Assembly (NCBI RefSeq): GCF_004123195.1
Contig: NZ_SDLI01000015.1
Span: 1-64,000, forward strand
Length of the DNA stretch: 64,000 bases
Origin: Ammoniphilus sp. CFH 90114
GTDB lineage: Bacteria > Bacillota > Bacilli > Aneurinibacillales > RAOX-1
Direction: 5' to 3'
Shown here: positions 1-8,266 of the stretch, one piece after another
Numbering within the stretch: position 1 is the stretch's first letter
How the letters are laid out: the number at the start of each line of letters is the position of its first letter
Program-made: the position numbers and the translations under genes
The notes under the pieces: model-generated
The model's input: only the letters and a program-made list of their open reading frames with translations
Told to the model about the DNA's origin: nothing
Databases searched by the model: none

Positions 1-6
1 AGTATA

Positions 7-48
7 GTGCGCTGCCAAGCGCACTAAAAGGTGCCCTCCTAGGGCACC
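7..48 (-). terminator. Tandem hairpins, probable minus-strand terminator
   Basis: Two adjacent hairpins are visible. One has 7-bp arms at 7-13 and 18-24. The other has 8-bp arms at 30-37 and 41-48 with a CCT loop. Read on the minus strand the second is followed by TTTTAG, which suits a rho-independent terminator for minus-strand genes to its right. The remaining 49-174 stretch has no gene I can support. Confidence 0.5.
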
Positions 49-174
49 CTCTAGTTATTTACCTCTTTTTCCATATCAATGTCTCTTGCAGGTCAATACC
101 CATATGATCGCGCATCGTCAACGACAAAGGGAATAAACTCGTTCTTTAATTCTATTTATCTATAAGATATACTT

Positions 175-690
175 TTAGCTCTCCAGACCCTTCATTTCTC
201 GGATCCGCGGATAAACAGCAAGATTATGGCTGTTCAGCAAGGCTTTAGCCTTCTCCATTTCTCCTTTTTCTAAGAGGGATACAATTTCCTTGTGTTCTCT
301 CAGAGAAGTTCTGATCGATTCTTCCTTCATAAACGCCAGGGATTGAAGGGAAATGAGAGGACTCGCCAATCGGGAGTATGTATTTTGAATCACTTCACTG
401 CGACTAGCTTTAATGAGTTGGTAATGAAACTCATAATTTAGTTTGGCGTAGGCCCTACGCTCTAGACCTTCATTTCCCATTTCTACAATCAATTTCTTCA
501 TCTGCTCAAGGCACATCCCACGTTCGCGGGTATCCATTCGGTCTATGGAAAGAAGCTCTAAGTAATTTCTAATTTCTAATATGTCACGAAATTCTTCTGT
601 CGTAAAGCCCTTTACCACCGTACCTCTTCTCGGGGTTTTCTGCACATATCCTTCTAAGTTCAATAAATAAAAAGCTTCCCGATAGATTTG
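175..690 (-). pseudogene. GntR/FCD-family regulator, N-terminally truncated remnant
   Basis: The visible protein is the back half of a FadR/GntR-type transcription factor. It has the end of the winged-helix domain (YREAFYLLNLEGYV, then PRRGTVV) followed by an all-helical FCD ligand-binding domain to the C terminus. Only about 165 residues can be read against about 220-240 for the family. The frame closes at a TGA at 691-693, so the first helices of the DNA-binding domain are missing. The first start-like codon, a TTG at 661-663, lies inside the recognition-wing region and has no Shine-Dalgarno sequence. I conclude it cannot bind DNA normally and is probably a decaying gene. The family assignment is good; the loss of function is inferred. 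Confidence 0.65.
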
Positions 691-718
691 TCAAAATTTA
701 TTAAATTATGGCACACTT

Positions 719-823
719 ATGCTGTCTATATGGTCAGAAGACATGATGGTCTTTGTTTCTCGTGAACATGAGCTAGCCGTACGTGAAAATATATCCCTTT
801 TAGAGCTTAGGGAAGAGAATTTT
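719..823 (+). pseudogene. Possible LysR substrate-binding-domain fragment
   Basis: A short stretch of about 35 residues resembles the segment of LysR-type regulators that reads D-x-hydrophobic-hydrophobic-VS-x-EHxLA followed by a 'sL-x-eL-x-eEnF' block. Here it is SEDMMVFVSREHELA and then ISLLELREENF. No helix-turn-helix or further effector-domain sequence is recognisable on either side, and the frame soon loses similarity. It lies next to the truncated GntR remnant, so 175-940 looks like a zone of gene decay. The assignment rests on a short motif and is tentative. Confidence 0.35.
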
Positions 824-923
824 TTGTATAGCAAGCTGACTTTGTCCCTCGAATTATCAGCATTGGGCTCGTCTCTGCCAATCTCGGTATCTTGGGTATT
901 ATCGGTAGCATAGACACAAAAAA

Positions 924-941
924 GGAGCAGACCCCTGCTCC
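924..941 (-). terminator. Rho-independent terminator of the YbaK-family gene
   Basis: Seven-base arms GGAGCAG (924-930) and CTGCTCC (935-941) are followed on the minus strand by TTTTTT. It lies just after the stop codon of the gene at 948-1445. Confidence 0.75.
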
Positions 942-947
942 CTCCAC

Positions 948-1445
948 CTACACACAGTCTTTTAGCTCCTCTTCATTCCATCCTTTACATACATCTACCC
1001 ATTCCTTGGCCAAGGAATATTCGTAAAGCTCCTCACAGGTCAGTTCAATGGCCGAGTTCGTACTTCCGCAAGCAGGGAATACGGAGTCGAACCGCTTCAT
1101 GGATATGTCCAAATAAACGGCAAGCTCATTCTTCAATCCAAATGGGCAAACCCCACCGATGGCATGTCCCGTCTGCTCTAGCACTTCCTCAGGGGTAAGC
1201 ATACGAGCCTTGAACCCAAAGAATTCGCGAAACTTTTTATTGTCGATCTTCGCATCGCCTGCAGCAACAACTAAGATCGCTTGTTCCTCACTCCCTCGAA
1301 AAGACAAGGTCTTCGCAATCCGGGCAGGCTCCACCCCAATTGTATCCGCCGCTTGATCAACTGTAGCACTTAGGGTGTTAAATTCCATTACGTCACCATC
1401 GCGATCCCATTTCTTAAAATGAGATTTTACACTTTCCAAAGACAT
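948..1445 (-). CDS. YbaK/EbsC-family aminoacyl-tRNA deacylase-like protein
   Basis: This 165-residue protein has the single-domain YbaK/ProX fold pattern: an N-terminal helix, then the characteristic AKTLSF, AGDAKIDNKKF and GGVCPFG segments, with the invariant lysine in DNKKF. Members hydrolyse mischarged aminoacyl-tRNAs (for example Cys- or Ala-tRNAPro) in the cytoplasm. Bacillus proteins of this length, such as YwhH, are standalone editing factors whose exact substrate is often unknown. The ATG start gives the full family length, though the Shine-Dalgarno sequence is only moderate. It is transcribed alone and ends at a strong hairpin. The family call is secure; the substrate is not determinable here. 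Confidence 0.85.
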   Translation of the reverse strand: MSLESVKSHFKKWDRDGDVMEFNTLSATVDQAADTIGVEPARIAKTLSFRGSEEQAILVVAAGDAKIDNKKFREFFGFKARMLTPEEVLEQTGHAIGGVCPFGLKNELAVYLDISMKRFDSVFPACGSTNSAIELTCEELYEYSLAKEWVDVCKGWNEEELKDCV

Positions 1446-1579
1446 CTAATTCCCAGCCTTTCTCTTAAGATTATGTAAGGGATAATATTATTACTTATTC
1501 TGCATGAATATTTTGGCAAGCCCTCTAATGTACTATAATATAGATGAATAAGCCTATTCAACTGAAAGGAACCCTGCCG

Positions 1580-3091
1580 ATGAGTATGGAACAAAGCCTA
1601 CAAAGATTTAAAGAATTAGAACTTCGAATTTGTCATTTAAACAGTATCTCCTCTCTCGTTCAATGGGATATGGAGACCATTTCTCCCAAGTTAGGTCTAC
1701 CTTACATGTCTGAGGCGGTTGGAACTCTTGCGCTCGAGATTTTTCGCCTAACCACGTCCGACGAGATGAAAGAATGTCTGGACGTCCTTATGGAATCTTC
1801 TAACTATGAGCCATTTGATCAAGCTACAAGGGCCTCCCTTCGAGAAGCGAAACGACAATACGATCAAACGAAGAAAATACCTGAAGCCCTTTACAAAGAG
1901 TACTCCATCCTCACCGCCAACGCCCAGCGAATCTGGCAAGAAGCTAGAGCTAAGAACGAATTTTCCCTATTCGAACCAAGTCTGCAGCGCATCATTGAGA
2001 TCAACCGCGAATTCGCAGGATATTATGGCTATGAGGAGCATCCTTATGATGCTTTGCTAGATCAATTTGAGCCGGGATATACGGTCAAGGTTTTAGACGG
2101 ATTATTTGGGACTTTACGAGCAAAGACCATTGATCTTTTGCAACGTATTCAACAATCCTCTTATCAACCAAAGACTAGCTTCTTGAAACAAAATTATCCG
2201 AAAAGGCAACAACAAGACTTCTGCCAAATCCTCCTTACCAAGCTTGGATTTAATAAAGAAGCAGGCATGCTTGCGGAAAGTGCTCACCCGTTTGCTACCG
2301 GAATCTCGTTGCAAAACGTGCGCATCACCACAAACTATCACGAAGACGATATCCGTTCCGCCGTTACAAGCGTCATCCATGAACTAGGACATGCCGTCTA
2401 CGAACAAAATATTTCCAAAGATTACGAAGGAACCTTCGTAAGAGATGGCGCATCCATGGGGATTCATGAGTCTCAGTCCAGATTCTTTGAGAACATGATC
2501 GGGAGAAGCGAGGCGTTTTGGCGTGGTCTTTATCCAATGTTGCAGGAGCACTTCCCTCAAGAATTAGATTCAACTTCAGTGGAAGAGTTTCACCGCTCCC
2601 TTAATATCGTGGAACCCTCTCTGATTCGAATTGAGGCAGATGAACTCACGTATAATCTGCATATCATGCTTCGTTATGAGCTAGAGAAGGCCATGATGGC
2701 AGGAGAATTAAATGCCAAGGACTTGCCACTTGCTTGGAATAAAAAAATGGAAGAGTATCTTGGGTTAACCCCTCCCACCGATTCCGTTGGGGTCCTACAG
2801 GATATTCATTGGTGCTTTGCCATCGGGTATTTTCCGTCTTACACACTTGGCAATTTATATTCGGCGCAGCTGTATAACCACATTCAAAAAGAAATCCCAA
2901 CCTTTGATCAATTGCTCATTGAAGGAAATTTGAAGCCAATCCTAGATTGGCTACACAATCATATTCATCAGCATGGGAAACTCTATACGCCATCTGAACT
3001 CATTGAGCGAGTCACAGGGGAGAAATTAAACTCAGATTACCTTATCCGTTACTTTGAAGAGAAATTCAATCACATTTATAAGCTGCATTAG
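1580..3091 (+). CDS. M32-family metallocarboxypeptidase (carboxypeptidase Taq type)
   Basis: The product is a cytoplasmic zinc carboxypeptidase of about 503 residues, the usual M32 length. All family hallmarks are visible: HPF followed by the VRITT segment, the zinc site HELGH (residues 267-271 from this start) and the HESQSR signature about 25 residues later, then a C-terminal helical region. M32 enzymes remove C-terminal residues with broad specificity and act in peptide turnover. I chose the ATG at 1580 because AAAGGA lies nine bases upstream. An in-frame ATG at 1544 would add 12 residues but has no ribosome binding site. It is a single-gene unit ending at the hairpin at 3104-3155. Confidence 0.9.
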   Translation: MSMEQSLQRFKELELRICHLNSISSLVQWDMETISPKLGLPYMSEAVGTLALEIFRLTTSDEMKECLDVLMESSNYEPFDQATRASLREAKRQYDQTKKIPEALYKEYSILTANAQRIWQEARAKNEFSLFEPSLQRIIEINREFAGYYGYEEHPYDALLDQFEPGYTVKVLDGLFGTLRAKTIDLLQRIQQSSYQPKTSFLKQNYPKRQQQDFCQILLTKLGFNKEAGMLAESAHPFATGISLQNVRITTNYHEDDIRSAVTSVIHELGHAVYEQNISKDYEGTFVRDGASMGIHESQSRFFENMIGRSEAFWRGLYPMLQEHFPQELDSTSVEEFHRSLNIVEPSLIRIEADELTYNLHIMLRYELEKAMMAGELNAKDLPLAWNKKMEEYLGLTPPTDSVGVLQDIHWCFAIGYFPSYTLGNLYSAQLYNHIQKEIPTFDQLLIEGNLKPILDWLHNHIHQHGKLYTPSELIERVTGEKLNSDYLIRYFEEKFNHIYKLH

Positions 3092-3103
3092 GAATCTTAA
3101 CAG

Positions 3104-3155
3104 AAAACTTCCGGTTATTCCCGTCAAGTCATGAGGACGGAACACTGGAAGTTTT
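3104..3155 (+). terminator. Probable terminator of the M32 carboxypeptidase gene
   Basis: The outer arms AAAACTTCC and GGAAGTTTT (3104-3112, 3147-3155) and the inner arms CCGTC and GACGG form an interrupted hairpin ending in a T run on the plus strand. The left half resembles the spaced-hairpin repeat seen near 14,200 and 42,140. Confidence 0.6.
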
Positions 3156-3161
3156 TCTGCC

Positions 3162-3230
3162 AAAAAAATAGAAAGAAGGTGCCCCCTCGGGGTCAGTTTT
3201 ACCGACCTTCGGAGCCACCTTCCTTCTTTC
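3162..3230 (-). terminator. Terminator of the MFS gene
   Basis: A long inverted repeat (GAAAGAAGGTG at 3171-3181 against its complement ending at 3230) is followed on the minus strand by TATTTTTTT. The inverted repeat overlaps the gene's stop codon. Confidence 0.75.
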
Positions 3231-4723
3231 TAGTTATTCGCTAGTTTCGGTGACATTTTTTCACCCAGCGGTTCCATCCCGTCCATATCTTCAGCCGGCT
3301 TGGCTCGTTTAATAAAGAACGCTAGAATCAGCGCTATACCAGCAATAAAGACGGAAACAAAGAAAGCATCGTTAATCCCCTCTAACATCGCCTTCATCAT
3401 GACTTGTTCATTCATCACTCCGCTCGCCGCTGCCATAAGTTCCGCTGCATGAACCTCGGTTCGATTGGACATGACAGTGACGAGTAATGCCGTACCAATC
3501 GCCCCAGACACTTGCTGCATCGTATTATTCATGGCAGTCCCATGTGGATAGAAACGCTTAGGCAATTGATTTAACCCATTCGTTGAAACGGGCATCATCA
3601 CCATCGACATTCCTAACATCCGGATGGAGTATAAAACAACTAGATACGTATACGTCGTTTCGAGCGTTAATTGGCTTAAATAATAACTCGTGACTGTTGT
3701 GAGTGCAAGTCCGATAATCGCAAGGGTACGACCCCCATATTTATCAAACAGTCTACCTGTAATAGGGGACATTAAAGCCATAATAATAGCTCCAGGCAAC
3801 ATCATTAACCCCGCATCTAATGGGGAGATGCCTCGAATCGTTTGCACATAGATCGGCATCAGGACCATTCCCGAGAACAGTGCCATAGTCACGACCATAG
3901 AAATCGTAATCGAGAGAGCGTACATCGGATATTTATAAATCGTGAAATTAAGCATGGGTTTCTCTTGCTTTAATTGTCGACGAATAAAGATGACTATGGC
4001 CACCAATCCCAAAATAATCATTCCATAGACTTGTGGACTCGCCCATCCCTGTTTCCCTGCGGAGCTAAATCCATACAACAAGGCGCCAAATCCGACACTA
4101 GATAACACAAGGGAAAATGAATCTAAATGCAAATCAACTTTTTCCTTCTTGTCTTTTAATAAAAAGATACCGACCAACAAGATGGCAAAAGCAACAGGAG
4201 TCACGACATGAAACAGCATTCTCCAATCATAATGTTCGACTAACCAACCGGATAAAGTGGGTCCAATAGCCGGGGCTCCCATCATAATCAAACCAAAGAC
4301 CCCCATGGCCGTTCCTCTTTTTTCGATAGGGAAGCTTACCAACATAACATTCATGAGTAAAGGCATCATGATCGCTGAACCTGCAGCTTGAGTCATCCGT
4401 CCCGCAAGCAAGAGCTCAAATACATGGGCTTCTCCTGCCATAATCGTTCCTATAGTAAAAATCCCCATTGCGGCTAGAAATAAATGACGTATCGAATATT
4501 TTTGAATTAAATAAGCCGTTGTTGGGATTAAAATCCCATTCACCAACATGTAACCTGTTGTAAGCCATTGAACTGTTGATGCTTCAACCTTCAAATCTGC
4601 CATGATGGAAGGTAAGGCAATATTTAAAAGAGTATTGTTTAATAACGTTAGGAATGCCCCAATCATTAAAATCGAGAGCATTCCATAAGGGGGACGCGAC
4701 ATATGAGTTTCTGTCGAGGTCAA
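3230..4723 (-). CDS. MFS transporter, DHA2 (EmrB/QacA) drug-exporter type
   Basis: The 497-residue product has the 14-segment layout of DHA2 proton-coupled multidrug exporters. The first membrane segment ends in LNNTLLNIALP, and helix 4 carries GRMTQAAGSA. The conserved antiporter region GAPAIGPTLSGWLVEHYDWR is also present. The C terminus is a short charged tail. Translation probably starts at a TTG at 4721-4723 with AGAGGAAG upstream, because the next ATG (six codons later, before SRPPYG) is less well placed. It is a single-gene unit. An inverted repeat about 106 bp upstream could be an operator. The transported compound cannot be deduced; a multidrug or metabolite export role is inferred from the subfamily. 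Confidence 0.85.
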   Translation of the reverse strand: MTSTETHMSRPPYGMLSILMIGAFLTLLNNTLLNIALPSIMADLKVEASTVQWLTTGYMLVNGILIPTTAYLIQKYSIRHLFLAAMGIFTIGTIMAGEAHVFELLLAGRMTQAAGSAIMMPLLMNVMLVSFPIEKRGTAMGVFGLIMMGAPAIGPTLSGWLVEHYDWRMLFHVVTPVAFAILLVGIFLLKDKKEKVDLHLDSFSLVLSSVGFGALLYGFSSAGKQGWASPQVYGMIILGLVAIVIFIRRQLKQEKPMLNFTIYKYPMYALSITISMVVTMALFSGMVLMPIYVQTIRGISPLDAGLMMLPGAIIMALMSPITGRLFDKYGGRTLAIIGLALTTVTSYYLSQLTLETTYTYLVVLYSIRMLGMSMVMMPVSTNGLNQLPKRFYPHGTAMNNTMQQVSGAIGTALLVTVMSNRTEVHAAELMAAASGVMNEQVMMKAMLEGINDAFFVSVFIAGIALILAFFIKRAKPAEDMDGMEPLGEKMSPKLANN

Positions 4724-4828
4724 AGTAATCTTCCTCTCATTGAACGTTAAGTTCGTTTTTTAACTACTAATTTACCCTATGTATCATATATCATCTCCAA
4801 TTATATTTCAATAGCTAAACTTTTGTCA

Positions 4829-4845
4829 TTACAATATCTTTGTAA
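4829..4845. promoter_or_regulatory. Inverted repeat, candidate operator for the MFS gene
   Basis: TTACAA and TTGTAA arms separated by five bases lie in the otherwise featureless AT-rich gap upstream of the MFS gene. No adjacent regulator gene was found to assign it to. Confidence 0.25.
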
Positions 4846-4913
4846 CAATTTATTTTAATAACTGAAATATTTTAAGGGATGTACCAAGGATTATTTTGTC
4901 CCAAAAAATAAAA

Positions 4914-4938
4914 GAGTCGACAAGCTATCTGTCGACTC
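4914..4938 (-). terminator. Terminator of the DUF3891 gene
   Basis: The perfect 8-bp arms GAGTCGAC and GTCGACTC with a nine-base loop are followed on the minus strand by TTTTATTTTTT. Confidence 0.85.
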
Positions 4939-4940
4939 AT

Positions 4941-5708
4941 CTACATCGTACTTTCCTCGAGTGTAACCCTTAATTGCCTAGTCTGGGCAATAGCGTAAGA
5001 CTTTACAACCCCTTTTTGACTGACATCGACCTTGTCGACTTCCTTGAATGGGATCGTGATTTCAAATCTATTACCAAAAGGAAACGGTTTCAACTGCACT
5101 TCTTGATCACCCATCCAATCCGCAACCAAGACGTTGTCACAGAAATCGGGAAAGGAAAAATGAAGCCCCTTGGCAAACCACTCATACTGGTTTCTCGGCG
5201 TCCCCGGCGGTTGCATACAAACGAATAACGAGAGCTCGTCACATAAAACAAGAGCGTTCAAGTGACGTTTAAGCTTCTCCTCTTGAGCATCCACTCTCTT
5301 TTTTAGTCGAGTTTGTCTTAGTTGTTCACGGTGAATAAACATCATCGTGTCCTCATTGATGAAGCGCTTGGCCAATGCCGTGTATAACAGACTGCACAAT
5401 AGCGCTGCATATTCATTGACTTGTTCCACCTCATCTAACCCTTTGACATAATACTGAAATCGTATCTTGGCGGGAAAATCAAAGAACGTAAAGGGCTGAT
5501 TTTTCGCATCATTCCACAAAGGGAATTGATCAAGATCAATCCAACCCCGATCATGCTGATAAGCGGCATAAATTAAATCCGCCCTCCGCTCATCACGGTT
5601 TAGCCAGTCGCTCTTCCAAGCAGACATTATATCCCCTGACACTTGGGCATGATCATGTTGAGTGATGAGGACGAACGTTTTTTCCTTTTCATATACAATC
5701 AATTTCAT
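4941..5708 (-). CDS. DUF3891 family protein
   Basis: This soluble protein of about 255 residues matches the DUF3891 pattern. It starts with a short strand region followed by TQHDHAQVSG, then an aromatic/acidic block YQHDRGWIDLD, and ends in beta-rich sequence. The conserved His-Asp pairs (QHDHA, QHDRGW) could bind a metal in an HD-like manner, but no biochemical role is established that I can name. The ATG at 5706-5708 is preferred over the upstream GTG because AGAGGCGG sits five bases before it. The upstream neighbour on the same strand is a small two-helix membrane protein. Cytoplasmic location is inferred from the lack of a signal peptide. Confidence 0.75.
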   Translation of the reverse strand: MKLIVYEKEKTFVLITQHDHAQVSGDIMSAWKSDWLNRDERRADLIYAAYQHDRGWIDLDQFPLWNDAKNQPFTFFDFPAKIRFQYYVKGLDEVEQVNEYAALLCSLLYTALAKRFINEDTMMFIHREQLRQTRLKKRVDAQEEKLKRHLNALVLCDELSLFVCMQPPGTPRNQYEWFAKGLHFSFPDFCDNVLVADWMGDQEVQLKPFPFGNRFEITIPFKEVDKVDVSQKGVVKSYAIAQTRQLRVTLEESTM

Positions 5709-5747
5709 CACCGCCTCTTAGCAGCAATTTTATAAGGTGCTACCCGT

Positions 5748-5774
5748 GGCACAGGGCTTTAAGTCCCCTGTACC
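5748..5774 (-). terminator. Hairpin between the 2TM gene and the DUF3891 gene
   Basis: Nine-base arms with one mismatch (5748-5756, 5766-5774) form a stable hairpin just after the stop of the 5786-6085 gene. There is no T run after it on the minus strand, so it could be a weak terminator or an RNA-stabilising structure. Confidence 0.3.
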
Positions 5775-5785
5775 ATATAGCTGAC

Positions 5786-6085
5786 TTATTTTCCTTGATC
5801 CTTTTCCATGATTTCACGAATCTTCTTTTCTTCCCACTCTCGACTGAAGAGCCCCCCCAATGCGTATACAGAGAGTCCATGAACAGTCAATCCGATTCCC
5901 CAACCTAACAATGGCCAGTAAAACCAGTAGTTAGATGAATCATCCAGCATGTCTATGCCGAACAGTAGAGCATTGACTAAAATATAAATGATCAGGTGAA
6001 TATAAAAGGACTTGATTCGGGCTACTTTTTTCTTCGCCTCAATATACTTTTCTGATTCCAATGCCTTTCTCTCTCCTTCTCCCAT
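5786..6085 (-). CDS. Small 2TM-domain membrane protein
   Basis: This protein of at most 99 residues has two hydrophobic helices (about residues 27-46 and 53-75) joined by a short acidic loop. It is flanked by a charged N-terminal helix and a charged C-terminal tail (REWEEKKIREIMEKDQGK). This is the layout of the 2TM-domain family (PF13239 type), often found fused to or near histidine kinases but also alone, with no known function. The ATG at 6085 has no obvious Shine-Dalgarno sequence. A TTG at 6059-6061 preceded by AAGGAG nine bases upstream may be the true start, giving 91 residues. The nearest downstream gene is the DUF3891 protein. Confidence 0.65.
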   Translation of the reverse strand: MGEGERKALESEKYIEAKKKVARIKSFYIHLIIYILVNALLFGIDMLDDSSNYWFYWPLLGWGIGLTVHGLSVYALGGLFSREWEEKKIREIMEKDQGK

Positions 6086-6186
6086 AAGGTATATATGTAA
6101 ATATTACCATTATTTCCACCTGTTGAATACGTTATTGCAATATTCGTGGACTAAGGTTTAAATGGAAGGTAAGGGGTGATCCATCC

Positions 6187-6759
6187 ATGTTATTTGTTCG
6201 AACAGCCACCACAGAAGATGTAGAAAAGATGATGTCGCTTGATTATCGAATTTATCCTAAACAATGGCATATCGAATTAGAAGCGGTGAAACAGAATTTT
6301 CGAAGAGGCACGCAACTAGGTCGAGTAGTCATAACCGAGGAAGGTATTAAGGGATATTTTGCCCACCTTCCCTTGCCGAGGGATGCGTTCGAGAAAGTCC
6401 TCCGAGGAGAACTTAAAGAAGGTGACCTAGCCAACTACGTATTACATTACGATAAAGAAAAGGAAGTCTACTTATACAGTGTTTCCTTTATTGTCGATAT
6501 CGAGGATGAACACCGAAAATCTTATTCGAGAGCTCTTATTCGGGACATGCCTTATTTTTTCGGCTCCCTTGCCGAAGCTGGAGTAATTATTAAGGAATTA
6601 GGTGCCATTGTCATTTCCCCAGATGGGAAACGGCTGCTTGAAAGTATTGGCTATCATCATGACGGTCAAATGCTATCCTATGAGGGTGAGGAGTATCCTA
6701 TTTACCGGGCACAGGTAGCTGACATCGTTGATTCCATAAACACCTTTACTCGACGATAG
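6187..6759 (+). CDS. GNAT-like acetyltransferase domain protein
   Basis: The 190-residue protein begins with the beta-strand/helix pattern typical of GNAT enzymes (FVRTATTEDVEKMMSLD). It has a central strand YLYSVSFIVDIEDEHR, where the acetyl-CoA-binding loop would follow. The usual Q/RxxGxG/A signature is not clear; the corresponding region reads HRKSYSRALIR. The C-terminal part (ISPDGKRLLESIGYHHDG) matches the end of the fold, where the GNAT pattern 'fye-x-xGF' normally sits. The start is supported by AGGGGTG upstream. It is a single gene ending at a bidirectional terminator. A function beyond the acyltransferase fold is not inferable. Confidence 0.6.
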   Translation: MLFVRTATTEDVEKMMSLDYRIYPKQWHIELEAVKQNFRRGTQLGRVVITEEGIKGYFAHLPLPRDAFEKVLRGELKEGDLANYVLHYDKEKEVYLYSVSFIVDIEDEHRKSYSRALIRDMPYFFGSLAEAGVIIKELGAIVISPDGKRLLESIGYHHDGQMLSYEGEEYPIYRAQVADIVDSINTFTRR

Positions 6760-6788
6760 CCAGAAAACTATAAGGGGACCCAAACAAA

Positions 6789-6822
6789 AAAAGCTGATAA
6801 TCTGTCTTAGACATCAGCTTTT
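6789..6822. terminator. Bidirectional terminator between the GNAT gene and the nos operon end
   Basis: The perfect 10-bp arms AAAAGCTGAT and ATCAGCTTTT (6789-6798, 6813-6822) have T-rich flanks on both strands. It ends the convergent plus-strand GNAT gene and the minus-strand nos operon. Confidence 0.85.
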
Positions 6823-6829
6823 ACATATT

Positions 6830-7195
6830 TTACTTATAAATGATATCATCCTTCAAAGCAGCCACCTTAGATAACGCTTGGTCGATATCGGACTCACTTA
6901 CGCCAAAATGCGCTAACGCGTCATGCAGATGCTTGGCAATCGCCTGGAAGTGCTCCGGTTGAATATTCATACCTTCATGCGCTTTGGCCATCGAAGATCC
7001 CGAATATTGGTTCGGTCCACCTAAAGCAAAACTGATGAATTTCGTTTGATGGAGGCGTTGTTTCTCCATATCCGTATGTTCAAAAAAGTGACTGACAGAA
7101 GGATCCTTTAAGACTAGCTCAGAATAGAAGTAATCCACCACTTTAGCGATGGTCTCCTCTCCCCCTACTTTATCGTAAATCGTTTGTTCTGACAT
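6830..7195 (-). CDS. Truncated haemoglobin, group I (trHbN-like)
   Basis: This 121-residue protein has the 2-on-2 globin pattern: the N-terminal helix IYDKVGGEETI, the B-helix FY pair in VDYFYSEL (distal tyrosine), FFEHTDMEKQ, and the proximal histidine in KAHEGM. Group I truncated haemoglobins bind O2 and NO and can oxidise NO to nitrate. The gene is the last of the minus-strand nos cluster, 65 bp after the preceding lipoprotein gene, with GGGAG upstream of its ATG and the operon terminator just after it. That context suggests NO protection during denitrification, an inference from position. Family confidence is high. Confidence 0.88.
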   Translation of the reverse strand: MSEQTIYDKVGGEETIAKVVDYFYSELVLKDPSVSHFFEHTDMEKQRLHQTKFISFALGGPNQYSGSSMAKAHEGMNIQPEHFQAIAKHLHDALAHFGVSESDIDQALSKVAALKDDIIYK

Positions 7196-7260
7196 GAGTA
7201 CAGACTCCCTTCTATAAACCTCCTACTTAGCTTTTGTTCAAACATGGAAATCCATACCAT

Positions 7261-7896
7261 CTACTTCTTTGCAAATTGAATATTTAAACTCCCCACTTGA
7301 GAAACCAAAAGCTCCTCGTACTTCTTCTCGGCAAGCATCGTGAGCTCTTTGCCTGCTGCCTCTGGATTCGCTTGTTTCACGTTCGCGAGAATATCTTGTT
7401 GGACCTTTTTCACAAGGACAATGCGCTGATGCTGAATCTCCTGCTGCTCCCAGAACTTTTCCTCCCCATAGTTACGGATTAACTCTTGAGCGACAGGCGA
7501 GCTTTGATAAGCCTTCTTGGCTTCGTCTATCCCCAACTCTACTTCCTCTTGTTGAGATGAGTACCCTTTCTCTTGAGCAAGTAAGGCGACAGCGCGCAGA
7601 CGTATGATCTGGGTTAGGAGCATATTACGTTCCTTGGATTCCTCGATTCGTTGATCCCAAAACTTCATCGCCGCCTCTAGTTCCTGCCCCGTGTATCGTT
7701 TGCGGTCAGCTTCACGGTACATCTCAAGTTGAATGTGGTTAATCAGTTGATAAAAAGTTACATCTTCCTCCGTAATGCCTTCCCCGTTTATCGTCGCCAC
7801 AGAAGAAGATGCAGAGCCTGCCTCTTTTTCGCCTGAACATCCTACAAGAAGCAATCCTATAGATAAAATGATGATGAAGAGTATCATTCGGTTCAT
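7261..7896 (-). CDS. SurA/PrsA N-domain-like lipoprotein of the nos operon
   Basis: The 211-residue product has a lipoprotein signal with lipobox LLVGC (cysteine at residue 20), so the mature protein is anchored outside the membrane. The mature part starts with ATINGEGITEEDVTFYQL, which is the opening of SurA/PrsA-type chaperone domains. It continues as a long, charged helical region. No parvulin-type peptidyl-prolyl isomerase domain follows, and the protein is shorter than PrsA (about 290). It sits between a YtkA-like lipoprotein and the truncated haemoglobin gene, with a nine-base gap to the former. An extracytoplasmic chaperone role in NosZ or cytochrome maturation is plausible but inferred only from context. 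Confidence 0.7.
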   Translation of the reverse strand: MNRMILFIIILSIGLLLVGCSGEKEAGSASSSVATINGEGITEEDVTFYQLINHIQLEMYREADRKRYTGQELEAAMKFWDQRIEESKERNMLLTQIIRLRAVALLAQEKGYSSQQEEVELGIDEAKKAYQSSPVAQELIRNYGEEKFWEQQEIQHQRIVLVKKVQQDILANVKQANPEAAGKELTMLAEKKYEELLVSQVGSLNIQFAKK

Positions 7897-7905
7897 CTGA
7901 TCTCA

Positions 7906-8265
7906 CTACTCCTTTATCGCGAATGGTATAATAAGTTCTTTATTTCGCTTCCCATCTGTTGCCGTAACGACTGCAATCCAATCTCCGCTCATGGGTAATT
8001 CCCCTAAGCCTTCATAGACCCCTTCCCCTTGATCCGAAAAATGCACCGCTACTGATCCATGATCCATATGCTTCATCTCTAGCTCTGCTTCAATCGTGAG
8101 ACCGGACAATCCCTTCCCTCCCTCTTGAATGTGAAGCTTAAGAGGAACAGCTTGACCTGTGTAATGGGTTAGGGGCTCGATATCAGCTTGCCAATCTCCT
8201 CCCCCACATCCCCCTATAATCAGCACGAGCAACATCAGGACTAATCCCAACATCTTCTTTTTCAT
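7906..8265 (-). CDS. YtkA/FixH-like lipoprotein, candidate copper-handling factor
   Basis: This 119-residue lipoprotein (lipobox LIIGGC) carries a single Ig-like beta domain of the YtkA/FixH type. It has a Met/His-rich strand EMKHMDHG and the family's ending GDWIAVVTATDG. Met/His clusters in such small extracytoplasmic domains are often copper ligands. The gene starts one base after nosF ends, within the nos operon. No NosL copper chaperone is present in the cluster, and this lipoprotein occupies the place where nosL follows nosF/nosY in many other clusters. I infer a possible role in copper delivery to NosZ. The fold assignment is fairly good; the function is speculative. Confidence 0.68.
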   Translation of the reverse strand: MKKKMLGLVLMLLVLIIGGCGGGDWQADIEPLTHYTGQAVPLKLHIQEGGKGLSGLTIEAELEMKHMDHGSVAVHFSDQGEGVYEGLGELPMSGDWIAVVTATDGKRNKELIIPFAIKE

Positions 8266-8266
8266 T

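Noticed and set aside
7906-8265. NosL
   Set aside because: It is a lipoprotein in the position of nosL but lacks the NosL metal-binding pattern and looks like the YtkA/FixH beta domain.
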